DNA from: Solirubrobacter phytolaccae
GTDB taxonomy: Bacteria; Actinomycetota; Thermoleophilia; Solirubrobacterales; Solirubrobacteraceae
DNA: 51,539 nucleotides
Direction of reading: 5' to 3'
NCBI RefSeq assembly: GCF_027587195.1
Contig: NZ_JAPDDP010000052.1
Span: 1-51,539, forward strand
In this document: positions 1-8,300 of the stretch, in pieces
Layout: each line of letters begins with the position of its first letter
Position numbering within the stretch: position 1 is the first letter of the stretch
The notes under the pieces: model-generated
Told to the model about the DNA's origin: nothing
Database searches by the model: none
Seen by the model: only the letters and a program-made list of their open reading frames with translations
Translations under genes and position numbers: made by a program

Positions 1-605
1 ACCGCCGTCGCCGGCGCCCTCCTCGTCGCCGCGCTCGCGGTGTCCCTGGACGGCGGCAGCTCGGCGCTGCCGCTCTCGCTGCTCGGCGCGGCCACCGCGG
101 GCGCGTCCGTGCGGCAGGCCCAGGCCGCCGCGAGGGCCAACGGGACCTGCACGACGAAGATCGCGCGCCAGTCGAAGGCCTCGGTGAGCACGCCGCCGAT
201 CGCCGGGCCGGCGGCCGTGCCGATCAGCGCCGCGCCGAGCCACCAGCGACGGCCCGTGGGGGATGCACCGGCCTCGAGGACCTGGAAGGCGGTCAGCAGG
301 GCCGCCGCCGCGCCCGCCGCCTGGACGGCGCGGAACAGCAGCATCAGCCACAGGTTCGGGGCGAGCGCGCAGCCGATCGAGGCGGCCGCGAAGACGAGCA
401 GGCCGGCCGGTCCGGGACGAAGCCCACGGGCCGGCCAGAGGCATGCGGCGAGGACGAGCGCGTAGACGCCGACGATCGCGGCCGCGCCCGTGATCGTGGT
501 CTCGAACTCGACCAGGATCGGCGGGAGCGCGAGCGCGACGATCGACGCGTCGGCCAGCGCGAGTGCGGCTGCGATCGCGACAAGCGCGCGTCGGGTTCCG
601 GCCAT
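1..605 (-). CDS. MFS efflux transporter (DHA2-like), N-terminal half, cut by window edge
   Basis: Reading leftward from ATG at 605, about 201 residues are open to the window edge. They begin MAGTRRALVAIAAALALADA and form a run of hydrophobic helices. The stretch around residues 128-160, with GPAIGGVLTEAFDWRAIF followed by a hydrophobic helix, is the TM5-TM6 signature typical of 14-TM DHA2-type drug:proton antiporters. The visible part ends in the polar loop after TM6, so the second half lies outside the window. It starts 13 bp after the stop of the HTH regulator gene in the same orientation, suggesting a regulator-exporter operon controlled by that regulator. Substrate cannot be told. Confidence 0.85.
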   Translation of the reverse strand, partial: MAGTRRALVAIAAALALADASIVALALPPILVEFETTITGAAAIVGVYALVLAACLWPARGLRPGPAGLLVFAAASIGCALAPNLWLMLLFRAVQAAGAAAALLTAFQVLEAGASPTGRRWWLGAALIGTAAGPAIGGVLTEAFDWRAIFVVQVPLALAAAWACRTDAPAVAAPSSESGSAELPPSRDTASAATRRAPATA

Positions 606-617
606 TGGCCGGAGAGC

Positions 618-1208
618 TTATTCGCGGTGCTCGTAGTGCAGGATCGCCAGCTCCATCGCGACCTTGGACGCGCCGTTGCCGTTCGAGCGCCGTTCGGCCG
701 CGCGCGACTGGATCTCCCGCGCACGCTCGACGGTCTCGCGCAGCAGCTCCGCGATCTCGCCGGACCCTTGCTCGTCGAGCTCCAGTGGGGCCCGCAGGAC
801 GACGCTGGACGGGCTGTCGAAGCCCCCCGCGTCGGCGGCCGCGGTGACGCTGCCGAAGATGTGCTGGAGGTTCTGCCCCAGGATCCCCCGGCGCGCCGAA
901 CGCGGCAGCTTCTGCCAGTCGGCCTCGCTGAACCAGACCGTGGTCACGGCCCGGTAGAAGTGCTCGAGCGCACCTCGTCGCGGCTCGGTGCGTACGAGCT
1001 CGATCGCCCCGAGGTCGTTCAGCAAGCGGATGTGGTAGCTGACCCGCCCCAGGGGCAGGTCCAGCTCACGCGCCAATTGGTTCGGGCTGGCGGTCCGCCC
1101 GTCGAGCATGCCCAGCAAACGATGTCTGAGCGGATGCGAGATCGCCCTAAGCAGCGATTCGTCCAGCTCACCCGATCCCTGCGCCGGGTGCAGTTCAGCT
1201 TCGGCCAT
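618..1208 (-). CDS. ArsR-like winged-helix transcriptional regulator
   Basis: 196 residues. An ArsR/HTH_20-type winged helix spans about residues 18-85: ISHPLRHRLLGMLDGR, then the helix-turn-helix with QLARELDLPLGRVSYHIRLL, then a wing ending near HFYRAV. The C-terminal half is helical, with a charged helix near 150-175, and probably serves dimerisation or ligand sensing. No metal-binding CxC motif is present, so it is not a classical metal sensor. ATG at 1208 has a good ribosome site (GGAGG at 1214-1218). It is followed 13 bp later by the MFS exporter, its likely target. Function as local regulator is inferred. Confidence 0.88.
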   Translation of the reverse strand: MAEAELHPAQGSGELDESLLRAISHPLRHRLLGMLDGRTASPNQLARELDLPLGRVSYHIRLLNDLGAIELVRTEPRRGALEHFYRAVTTVWFSEADWQKLPRSARRGILGQNLQHIFGSVTAAADAGGFDSPSSVVLRAPLELDEQGSGEIAELLRETVERAREIQSRAAERRSNGNGASKVAMELAILHYEHRE

Positions 1209-1313
1209 TGCTACCTCCAGAAGACGTGGATCAATCTACGCCTCCCGACACAAAAAGTCATCAAGCTGTCAACTTCGCATGGCGTTTTTGCTCTGAGCGG
1301 GAACTTCGGATTC
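1209..1313 (-). promoter_or_regulatory. AT-richer promoter region of the regulator-exporter operon
   Basis: This 105-bp gap is visibly richer in A/T than its surroundings. On the minus strand it holds a perfect TTGACA (1267-1272), a TAGATT hexamer (1233-1238) and GGAGG (1214-1218) before the ATG at 1208. The TTGACA-TAGATT spacing is 28 bp, too long for one promoter, so at most one of these hexamers belongs to the main promoter. Confidence 0.45.
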
Positions 1314-1949
1314 CTAAAGCGCCGCCAGCGCAAGTATTTCGCTGGCGCTAATTATGTTGACGACGCGGTCCGCTACCGCGAGCGAAGCTTCGGTTCCAGG
1401 CACTCGACAGACCCCGAGCGTCGGCATCCCGGCACTGCGCCCGGCCCGCACACCAGGGCCGGAATCCTCGACGACGACGCATCGTTTCGGTTCGATTCCT
1501 AGCCGCTCGGCAGCGAGCAGAAACATGTCGGGCGCGGGCTTGCCGCGGGAGACCTCGTCGCCGGCAATCGTTATGCCGAACTCGAGTCCGACGCTCGCCA
1601 GCGTGTGATCGAGCCGCTCACGCACCGAAGAGGAAGCAACCGCCATCGGCACGCCGGCCGCGCGCAGCTCCGCCACCGCCTCCAGCGCGTCCGCGAACGG
1701 CTTCAGGTGTGTGGCGTAGAGGCCGAACAAGGTCGCGTGCAGCTCGCGCTGCAGCGTCTCGGCGGCGGGGATCGCGACGCGCTCGGCCATGAACGCGTGG
1801 GTCCGCTTGTAGGTCGTCCCGAGGCACGCCTCGAGGTCTGCGTCGGTGACGGTGTAGCCGTAGGGCGCGAGCGTGCGGCGCCACGACTCCCCCGAGAGCG
1901 GCTCCGAATCCACCAGCGTTCCGTCGCAGTCGAAGATCACTCCGATCAA
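1314..1949 (-). CDS. HAD-superfamily phosphatase (beta-phosphoglucomutase-like)
   Basis: 211 residues, the usual size for HAD subfamily IA. Motif I is FDCDGTLVDSE with nucleophile Asp7 and acid/base Asp9. Motif II is AVASSS, motif III the Lys of SRGKPAPD, and motif IV VVVEDSGPG. A helical cap lies between motifs I and II. This layout fits phosphoglycolate phosphatase or beta-phosphoglucomutase-type enzymes; the substrate is not predictable. The start is TTG at 1949, with a TAGGCT hexamer (1958-1963) 8 nt upstream and no Shine-Dalgarno, so the mRNA may be leaderless. The 3' end of the gene can fold (1323-1330 with 1340-1347). Confidence 0.88.
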   Translation of the reverse strand: MIGVIFDCDGTLVDSEPLSGESWRRTLAPYGYTVTDADLEACLGTTYKRTHAFMAERVAIPAAETLQRELHATLFGLYATHLKPFADALEAVAELRAAGVPMAVASSSVRERLDHTLASVGLEFGITIAGDEVSRGKPAPDMFLLAAERLGIEPKRCVVVEDSGPGVRAGRSAGMPTLGVCRVPGTEASLAVADRVVNIISASEILALAAL

Positions 1950-1957
1950 GGCGCGAG

Positions 1958-1963
1958 AGCCTA
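1958..1963 (-). promoter_or_regulatory. candidate -10 (TAGGCT) for leaderless HAD gene
   Basis: The TANNNT hexamer lies 8 nt upstream of the TTG start at 1949, placing the expected transcription start at or next to the start codon. No convincing -35 is seen. Confidence 0.4.
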
Positions 1964-1973
1964 GCCTTCGGGC

Positions 1974-3122
1974 TCAGCGCGGGAGCCGTGCGGCGAGCCA
2001 CTCGGCGAGCGCGCCGTCGGCCTGCTCGAGGTGGGCGCGGTCGACCGTGGCGCCCGCGCCGACGAGCGCTTCGGCCACGCCCACGTAGTCGCGACCGTCG
2101 AGCGCGTGGTGCTGGGAGCCGTGGGCGGCCCAGCCGAGGTCGACCGGTCGCGCGCCGTGCTCCAGCAGGAAATGCGCGAGCGCGGGGTCCCCCACCCAAC
2201 TCACGTGCTCGAGCAGCGCGCCCTCGGGCGACCCACCGACGACGCCGCGGAAGTCCGGCCCGAGCAGCTCGACCACGCGCGCCATCCGGCCACGCAGCGC
2301 GGCGAGGATCACGACTTCCTGCTGGTCGACGTCAAGCGCGCGTGGCAGGTCGTCGCGCAGCTCGGCGACGGCGCGGTCGGCGGCGTCGACCTCGGTGTTC
2401 GCGCCCAGCTCCGCGAGCGTGCGCGCGTTGTCGCTCTGGCCGCGCAGGACGGCGTGCTGGTAGGCGGTGCGCAGCGGGACGTCGCCGCGCCACGTCTCTC
2501 CCCCACGGTGCTCGAGGTCGGCGCCGTGCGCGTGCAGGAGGCGCAGCGTCTCGGGCCCGCGGCCGCGGCGGACCGCGAACGGGAGCAGCTCGCGCGGGTC
2601 GGCACCCGCGGCCAGGAGGACCTGCGCGTGCTCGATGCGGTCGTGGTCGAGCGCGTGCGCGAGGACGATCGGCTCGGGGACCGCGCCGAACTCGAGGACG
2701 AGCTTCAGGCAGGCGGCGTCGGGCGCCTCGGTGGCGTGGTAGGCCGACTCGCCGTCGTTCGGGTTCGCGCCCGCCTCGAGCAGCGCGCGGGTCAGCTCGG
2801 GGTCGTGGCGGACGCCCGCCGCGCCGTAGAGCGCCGGCATCTGGCCGTACTCGTTCAGGAAGGTGGCGTTCGGGTCGGCGCCGCGGGCGAGGAGATCCCG
2901 CGCCAGCGCCGTCGTGTCGAAGACGCTGAAGCAGGCGTACAGGAGCGGGGCGCGGTCCAGCGGGCCGCCGGGGGCGTTGACGTCGCCGTCCCACGCGCGG
3001 CCGGCGGTGAGCCGCACCCAGCGGTCCTGCGCCACCTCCGGATGCTCGGCGAGCAGCGCCTCCGCCCGGGCGCGCCGGCCCGACGTCGCCGCGCGCAGGA
3101 CCTCCTCCACAATGCCGAGCAT
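1974..3122 (-). CDS. Ankyrin-repeat protein
   Basis: 382 residues from ATG at 3122 (MLGIVEEVLRAA). Ankyrin-type repeats run through most of the chain: repeated helix pairs such as ARDLLARGADPNATFLNEYG, ALLEAGANPNDGESAYH, AQVLLAAGADPRELLPFA and ARTLAELGANTEVDAADRA. No signal peptide or membrane segment, so it is probably a cytoplasmic protein-protein interaction scaffold. The N-terminal 60 residues resemble a short helical cap. A GTG four codons in is a possible alternative start. Its ATG overlaps by two bases the ATG of the divergent oxidoreductase. TACGAT (3130-3135) lies 7 nt upstream, consistent with a leaderless mRNA. Partner unknown. Confidence 0.85.
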   Translation of the reverse strand: MLGIVEEVLRAATSGRRARAEALLAEHPEVAQDRWVRLTAGRAWDGDVNAPGGPLDRAPLLYACFSVFDTTALARDLLARGADPNATFLNEYGQMPALYGAAGVRHDPELTRALLEAGANPNDGESAYHATEAPDAACLKLVLEFGAVPEPIVLAHALDHDRIEHAQVLLAAGADPRELLPFAVRRGRGPETLRLLHAHGADLEHRGGETWRGDVPLRTAYQHAVLRGQSDNARTLAELGANTEVDAADRAVAELRDDLPRALDVDQQEVVILAALRGRMARVVELLGPDFRGVVGGSPEGALLEHVSWVGDPALAHFLLEHGARPVDLGWAAHGSQHHALDGRDYVGVAEALVGAGATVDRAHLEQADGALAEWLAARLPR

Positions 3123-3135
3123 GCGCGCGATCGTA
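3108..3135. promoter_or_regulatory. Interlocked divergent start-codon/promoter element
   Basis: The tetranucleotide CATG at 3120-3123 carries the minus-strand ATG (3122-3120) and the plus-strand ATG (3121-3123). Each has a -10-like hexamer exactly 7 nt upstream: TACGAT on the minus strand (3130-3135) and CACAAT on the plus strand (3108-3113). Each promoter therefore sits inside the other gene's coding sequence. The polymerase footprints would overlap and could not be occupied at the same time. Confidence 0.45.
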
Positions 3136-4074
3136 ATCGAGGAGAAGGGCGGGCCGGACGTCCTGCAGGTCCGGGACGAGCCGGAGCCGACGGTGGGCGA
3201 CGACCAGCTGCTGGTGCAGGTCGAGGCGGTGGGCGTCAACTACCGCGACGTGTACGAGCGTGAGGGCCGCGGCGCGGCATACGGGAACGCGAAGCTGCCG
3301 CTGATCGTGGGGGCCGAGGGCGCGGGGACGGTGCTGCGCGGCGCGGGTTCGTTCAGCGAAGGCGACCGCGCGGGCTGGGTGGCCGCGCCCGCGTCGTACG
3401 CGGAGCGCGTGGCGGTGCCGTTGGACGCGGCGATCCCGGTGCCGGATGGCGTGACGTCCGAGCAGGCCGCGGCGGTGCTCCTGCAGGGCATGACCGCGCA
3501 CTACCTCGCGTACTCGACCTATCCGGTGGCCGCGGACGACGTGGTCGTCGTGCACGCGGCGGCGGGCGGCGTCGGGCTCTTGCTCACGCAAATGGCGAAG
3601 GCGCGGGGCGCGCACGTGCTCGCGACGACCTCGACCTCGGAGAAGGCTGACCTGGCGCGCGGTGCCGGGGCCGACGAGACGCTCGGCTACGACGGCTTCC
3701 GCGAGCGGGCGCTGGAGCTCGGCGGCGCGCACGTGGTCTACGACGCGATCGGCGCGACGACGTGGGAGGACTCGCTGGCGTCACTGCGCGCGCGTGGGTT
3801 CCTCGTGCTCTACGGGATGGCGAGCGGGCCGGCGCCGGACTTCGACCCGCAGCGGCTGCAGGCCAAGTCCCTGTACCTCACGCGGCCGGGGCTTCCCGCC
3901 TACACGGCGACGCGCGACGAGCTGCTCGCGCGTGCCGATGCCGTGCTGGGCTGGGTCGCGGACGGGAGCTTGGACGTGCGGATCGGGGAGCGCTACGGAC
4001 TGGAGGACGCGCGGCGCGCGCACGAGGACCTGGAAGCGCGGCGCTCGACCGGAAAGTTGCTGCTGATCCCGTAG
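3121..4074 (+). CDS. NADPH:quinone oxidoreductase (zinc-independent MDR family)
   Basis: 317 residues from ATG 3121 (another ATG lies at 3112). An N-terminal GroES-like fold has the family stretch VEAVGVNYRDVYEREG and then GAEGAGTV. The Rossmann domain carries the nucleotide motif HAAAGGVGLL followed by QMAKARGAHVLATTST. The zinc-ligand cysteines of alcohol dehydrogenases are absent, as expected for QOR-type enzymes that reduce quinones or enones with NADPH. The C-terminal SLDVRIGERYGLEDARRAHE is typical. Divergent from, and overlapping the start of, the ankyrin gene. Confidence 0.9.
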   Translation: MRAIVIEEKGGPDVLQVRDEPEPTVGDDQLLVQVEAVGVNYRDVYEREGRGAAYGNAKLPLIVGAEGAGTVLRGAGSFSEGDRAGWVAAPASYAERVAVPLDAAIPVPDGVTSEQAAAVLLQGMTAHYLAYSTYPVAADDVVVVHAAAGGVGLLLTQMAKARGAHVLATTSTSEKADLARGAGADETLGYDGFRERALELGGAHVVYDAIGATTWEDSLASLRARGFLVLYGMASGPAPDFDPQRLQAKSLYLTRPGLPAYTATRDELLARADAVLGWVADGSLDVRIGERYGLEDARRAHEDLEARRSTGKLLLIP

Positions 4075-4139
4075 CGACGTATCAGGGCGTGGCGTCGTCG
4101 CTCTGTTCGGACGCATGACGACGTCAAGCCCGCTCATGG

Positions 4140-4145
4140 TACGTT
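4140..4145 (+). promoter_or_regulatory. candidate -10 (TACGTT) for the first ECF sigma gene
   Basis: TACGTT lies 8 nt before ATG 4154, the same spacing seen at several other genes here. This supports 4154 rather than the upstream ATGs at 4115 or 4136 as the start. Confidence 0.4.
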
Positions 4146-4153
4146 CGCGCCTC

Positions 4154-4717
4154 ATGGCTGAGGTCGCCCTCTTGGTGCGTCGCGCCGCGGACGGGGATCG
4201 TGCCGCCTGGGACGCGTTGGTGGACCGCTACAACGGGCTCGTCTGGTCCGTCGCGCGGTCGCACCGGCTGTCCACGGTGGACGCCTCCGACGTGGTGCAG
4301 ACGACCTGGCTCCGCCTGGTCGAGCATCTGGGCCGCCTGCAGGACCCTGAGCGCGTCGGCGCCTGGCTCGCCACGACGGCGCGCCGCGAGTGCCTGCGCA
4401 CGTTGCGTCACTCCGCCCGGATGGTGGCCGTCGAGGAACCACCGGAACAGGTCACGGAGCCGCAGCTGGACGCCGCGTTGCTGGTGGAGGAGCGCGACCG
4501 CGCGCTGTGGCAAGCCTTCGGCGGGCTCTCCGAGCGCTGCCAAGGGCTGCTCCGGCTGCTGGTCGCGGATCCGCCGCCGAGCTACGACGAGGTGTCAGTC
4601 GCGCTGGACATGCCGATCGGGAGCATCGGTCCGACCCGTCAGCGGTGCCTGGAGCGGCTCCGCGGGCTGGCCGAGGGCGAGGGCGTCACCACCACTGACA
4701 CCTCTGGAGGGAACTGA
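4154..4717 (+). CDS. ECF-type RNA polymerase sigma factor
   Basis: 187 residues from ATG 4154. Sigma region 2 spans about 8-75, with DRYNGLVWSVARSHRLS, then DASDVVQTTWLRLVEHLGRL and ERVGAWLATTARRECLRTLR. Region 4 spans about 125-180, with LSERCQGLLRLLVADPPP and an HTH ending in RQRCLERLRGL. No region 3 or 1.1, hence ECF/group 4. Three bases separate it from the 147-residue gene, and both lie upstream of a TPR-CHAT protease. No recognisable zinc-binding anti-sigma follows, so control probably involves one of these neighbours (inference). Confidence 0.92.
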   Translation: MAEVALLVRRAADGDRAAWDALVDRYNGLVWSVARSHRLSTVDASDVVQTTWLRLVEHLGRLQDPERVGAWLATTARRECLRTLRHSARMVAVEEPPEQVTEPQLDAALLVEERDRALWQAFGGLSERCQGLLRLLVADPPPSYDEVSVALDMPIGSIGPTRQRCLERLRGLAEGEGVTTTDTSGGN

Positions 4718-4720
4718 GCC

Positions 4721-5164
4721 ATGGACGATCTGGAAGCACGCCTGCGGGCGGTGGTCGGCCACGTCGACCCGGTGCCGTCGCTGGTCGACGAGGCCGCGCG
4801 GTCCGCGTTCGGCTGGCGCACGATCGACGCGGACCTCGCCGAGCTCCTGCGCGACTCGGCCGACGAGGTCCTCGAAGCGGGCGTGCGCGGCCCCAGCGGC
4901 GCGCGACAGCTGTCTTTTGAGTCTCCGCGACTCGGGATCGAGCTCGAAGTGGTGGACATCGGGCCGCGCGAGCGGCGGTTGGAGGGCCAGCTGCTGCCGC
5001 CCGCCTCGGCCGTCGTGACGATCGAGCGGCCCGGCGAGGACTCCGTGTCCGTTCAGGCCGACGAGCTCGGCCGGTTCGTGCTCGAAGGGCTCCGCGCGGG
5101 CGTCGTGCGCCTACACGTGCTGCTGCGCGGCGCGCAGATCGCCGTGCCCTGGACGACGATTTGA
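4721..5164 (+). CDS. Small soluble protein of the sigma/CHAT cluster (unknown function)
   Basis: 147 residues, no signal peptide or membrane helix. The N-terminal ~55 residues are helical and acidic (MDDLEARLRAVVGHVDPVPS). From about residue 60 a beta-rich portion follows, with RQLSFESPRLGIELEVVDIG and a carboxypeptidase-regulatory-like sandwich (LEGQLLPPASAVVTIER, then LGRFVLEGLRAGVVRLHVLL). GGAGGG precedes ATG 4721, and only 3 bp separate it from the sigma gene, so the two are co-translated. The conserved position between an ECF sigma factor and a CHAT protease makes it a candidate sigma-binding protein or protease substrate, but nothing in the sequence proves that. Confidence 0.85.
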   Translation: MDDLEARLRAVVGHVDPVPSLVDEAARSAFGWRTIDADLAELLRDSADEVLEAGVRGPSGARQLSFESPRLGIELEVVDIGPRERRLEGQLLPPASAVVTIERPGEDSVSVQADELGRFVLEGLRAGVVRLHVLLRGAQIAVPWTTI

Positions 5165-5229
5165 ACGGCGACGTCAACGGCTGAGCACACCGCTGGGCGT
5201 TCCCCCGTTGCGTATGGCGAGGGCCGACC

Positions 5230-5280
5230 GGGGGCGCGGTCGGAAACTGTCCCCACAGGACACTTTGCGACCGCACCCCC
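5230..5280. repeat. 51-nt imperfect palindrome (long hairpin)
   Basis: Left arm 5230-5252 and right arm 5258-5280 pair at 20 of 23 positions around a 5-nt loop (CCACA). Mismatches are at 5235/5275, 5243/5267 and 5247/5263. The stem starts GGGGG and has no T-run after it. It sits between the sigma/small-protein pair and the CHAT gene. It could be a factor-dependent terminator, an attenuator, a regulator site or a dispersed REP/MITE-like element. The rest of the 5165-5339 gap shows only a TAGGCT hexamer at 5328-5333, 6 nt before the CHAT GTG. Confidence 0.8.
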
Positions 5281-5339
5281 TACACGCTCGCCGCGCCCTC
5301 GGGTCTGGTCAGCCGTTGCCGTTCCCATAGGCTCCGTTC

Positions 5340-8300
5340 GTGCTCTCGGTCGCCGAGGAGGCAGTGCGGCTGGCGTCCGCCGATGCGCGCGCGGCGCGGC
5401 GGGCGGCGGCGTCCGTGGTCGCCGAGACGGTGGACGTGGAGGCGCGGTCGGTCGCCGAGCGGGCCTTGGGGCTCGCGGCGGTGGAGCTCGGGGACGTGGC
5501 CGCGGCCGTGGTGCACCTCGAGCGGGCGCGCGAGCTGGCGCTGGGCGGCGGGCTCGCGGGCCGGGCCGGCGAGGCCGACATGTCGCTCGCGCTCGCGTTG
5601 ACGCTGGTCGGCGACACGGCGGGCGCGTTGTCGGCGCTGGACCGGGCCGAGCCCGCGCTCGACGGGCACCTGCGCGCACGCGTGCAGGGTCAGCGCGCGT
5701 TGATCCTGCAGAAGCTCGGGCAGCTGGACGAGGCGCTCGCGGGCTACCGGCGGCCGCTCCGCGCGCACCGCGCGAGCGGGGACGTGCTGTGGGAGGCGCG
5801 GCTGCTGTGCAACCGCGGTGTGTTGCAGGTCTATCGCGGCGCGCTGGCCGCCGCCGAGTCGGACCTGGCCCGCGCCGAGGAGCTGCACGAGTCGATCGGC
5901 CAGGCCCTGGCCGCAACGCAGGTCCGCCACAACCGGGGCTGGCTCGCGGCCCGCAGCGGCGACGTGCCGCTCGCGCTCGCAAGGTACGACCGCGTCGAGG
6001 TCGAGTACCGCGCCCACGACGTGCCGCTCGCGCTGCTGCTGATGGACCGCTGCGAAGTGTTGCTGTCCGCGCGCCTGGCGGCCGAGGCGAAGGCGAACGC
6101 CGCCGCCGCCGTGACCGAGCTGGCCGCCGCGGGCCTCGCCGCCGACCTCGCCGAGGCCCGCCTGCTCGCCGCGCACGCGGAGCTGCTGGTCGGCGACACG
6201 GCGGCGGCCCGCGAGCACGCACGCCGAGCCGACACAGCTTTCAGTCGCCAGCACCGCCCGGGTTGGGCCGCGCTGGCACGAGCCGCCGCGGCTGAGGCCG
6301 CCTGGATCGAAGCCACCCGCACCGATGCCGATCCCGCGACGACGGGCGACGGGATCGGACCGGCGGGGCCGGACGGCACACCGCGGCCAGCGACGAGCGG
6401 CGAGGTCGAGACGGCAACGGCCGGCGGCGAGACGGGGTCGGCGACGAGCGGCGAGGTCGAGACGGCAACGGCCGGCGGCGAGACGGGGTCGGCGACGAAT
6501 GGCGAGGTCGAGACGGCTCCGGCCGGCGACGCGACGGGGTCGGCGACGACCGGCGAGGTCGAGACGGCGACGGCCGGCGGCGAGACGGGGTCGGCGACGA
6601 GCGGCGGGAACGAACCAGCGACGGCCGGCGACGCGACGGGGTCAGCGACGAGCGGCGGGAACGAACCAGCGACGGCCGGCGACGCGACGGGGTCAGCGGC
6701 GAGCGGCGGGAACGAACCAGCGACGGCCGGCGACGCGACGGGGTCGGCGGCGACCGGCGACATGACGGGGTCGGCGACGACCGGCGAGGTCCGGCGGGTG
6801 CGGCTGGAAGCGGCGCTCGGCGCGGCGCAGCGGGCGGTGCGGGCGCTGGAGCGGGTCGGGTGGGACGTCGAGGCGCTCGATGCGCGGCTCATCGCGGGGC
6901 GGGCCGCGCTGGAGCTCGGGCGGCCGCGGACCGCGCGGCGCTACCTCGAGCTCGCGGCGACCGGAGGGGACCGCGGGCCGGTCCAGGTGCGCACGCGGGC
7001 CTCGCACGCGGCGGCGTTGCTGCGGCTCGCGCGGGGTGACCGGCGTGGAGCGAGCGCGGCCGTGGCAGCCGGGTTGCGCGCGCTCGAGGCGCACCAGATG
7101 ACGCTCGGAGCGACGGAGCTGCGGGCGCACGCGTCCGGGCACGGCGAGGCGCTCGCGACGCTCGGGCTGCGGCTCGCGGTCGAATCCGGCTCCGCCCAGC
7201 GCGTGCTCGCCGCCGCCGAACGACGACGCGCCGCCGGGCTGATGCGGCGGCCGGCGCGACCGCCCGACGACGCGGCGCTCGCGCGTGACCTCGAAGAGCT
7301 CCGGCGGGTGTCCGCCGCGCTGGAGGCCGGACTGCGCGACGGTCGGCCCGAGACGGAGCTGCGCCGCCGCCAGGCCGCGCTCGAACGGTCCGTCCGCCGC
7401 CGCGCGCTCCAGGCCCGCGGAGAGATGCGCGCGGGCACGACGACCGCCGCGCGAGTGGGCGGCGCACGCGTGGGCGTGAGCGCACGCGGCGACAGCGACG
7501 ACGCGCGGGGCGGCGAGGAGGCGCGGCGCGACGAGCGCGGTGCCGGGCGGGGCGGCGGCGGCGGGATCGTGGCCGCCGTGGTGCGACGGGAGACCGCGAG
7601 CCACGTGGCGTTGATGGCCGACCTGGAGCGGATGCCTTCGTTCGACGCGGTGGTCGCGGCGCTCGGGAAGCGGGTGCTCGTGGAGTTCGTGGCGCTCGAC
7701 GGGGTGCTGTTCACGGTGACGGTCGTCGACGGGCGGGCCAGGCTCAAACGGCTGGGCAGCGAGGCGGACGTCGCCAAGGAGGTGGCGAGCCTGCGGTTCG
7801 GGCTGCGGCGGCTCGCGACCGCTGCGCCGGGAAGTCGCATGGCGCAGGGGATGGCGGACGTGGTGGCGACGGTCGCCCAGAGGCTCGACGCGCTGCTCGC
7901 ACTCGACTCGACCGCCGCTGCCGGCGACCGGCCGCTCGTGATCGTGCCGACCGGGGAGCTGCACGCGCTGCCGTGGTCGATGCTGCCGAGCCTCGACAAG
8001 CGGCCGGTGTCGGTCTCCCCCTCGCTGCGGCTCTGGTACCGGGCGGCGTTCGCCGGGCCGCTGCCGCACCGGCCGCGGCACGTGCTCGTCGCGGGCCCGC
8101 GGCTCCCGGCGGCCACCGAGGAGATCGAGGCGCTCGCGCGGCGTCATCCCGAGGCGACGACGCTCACGCACGAGCAGGCCACGGTCGCCAACGTGGCGCG
8201 GGCACTCGACGGCGCCGACTCCGCGCACGTCGCCGCGCACGGGCGGTTCCGGGACGACAACCCGCAGTTCTGCAGCCTCGAGCTCGCCGACGGGAACGTC

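Noticed and set aside
40-465. Plus-strand frame at the left edge, hydrophobic in its first 40 residues
   Set aside because: The minus strand here encodes an MFS transporter with clear TM5-TM6 motifs next to its regulator. The apparent hydrophobicity of the plus frame is limited to the edge and then degenerates.
6390-6788. 51-bp direct repeats considered as a CRISPR or intergenic repeat array
   Set aside because: The units are directly adjacent with no unique spacers and keep the reading frame of the CHAT gene.
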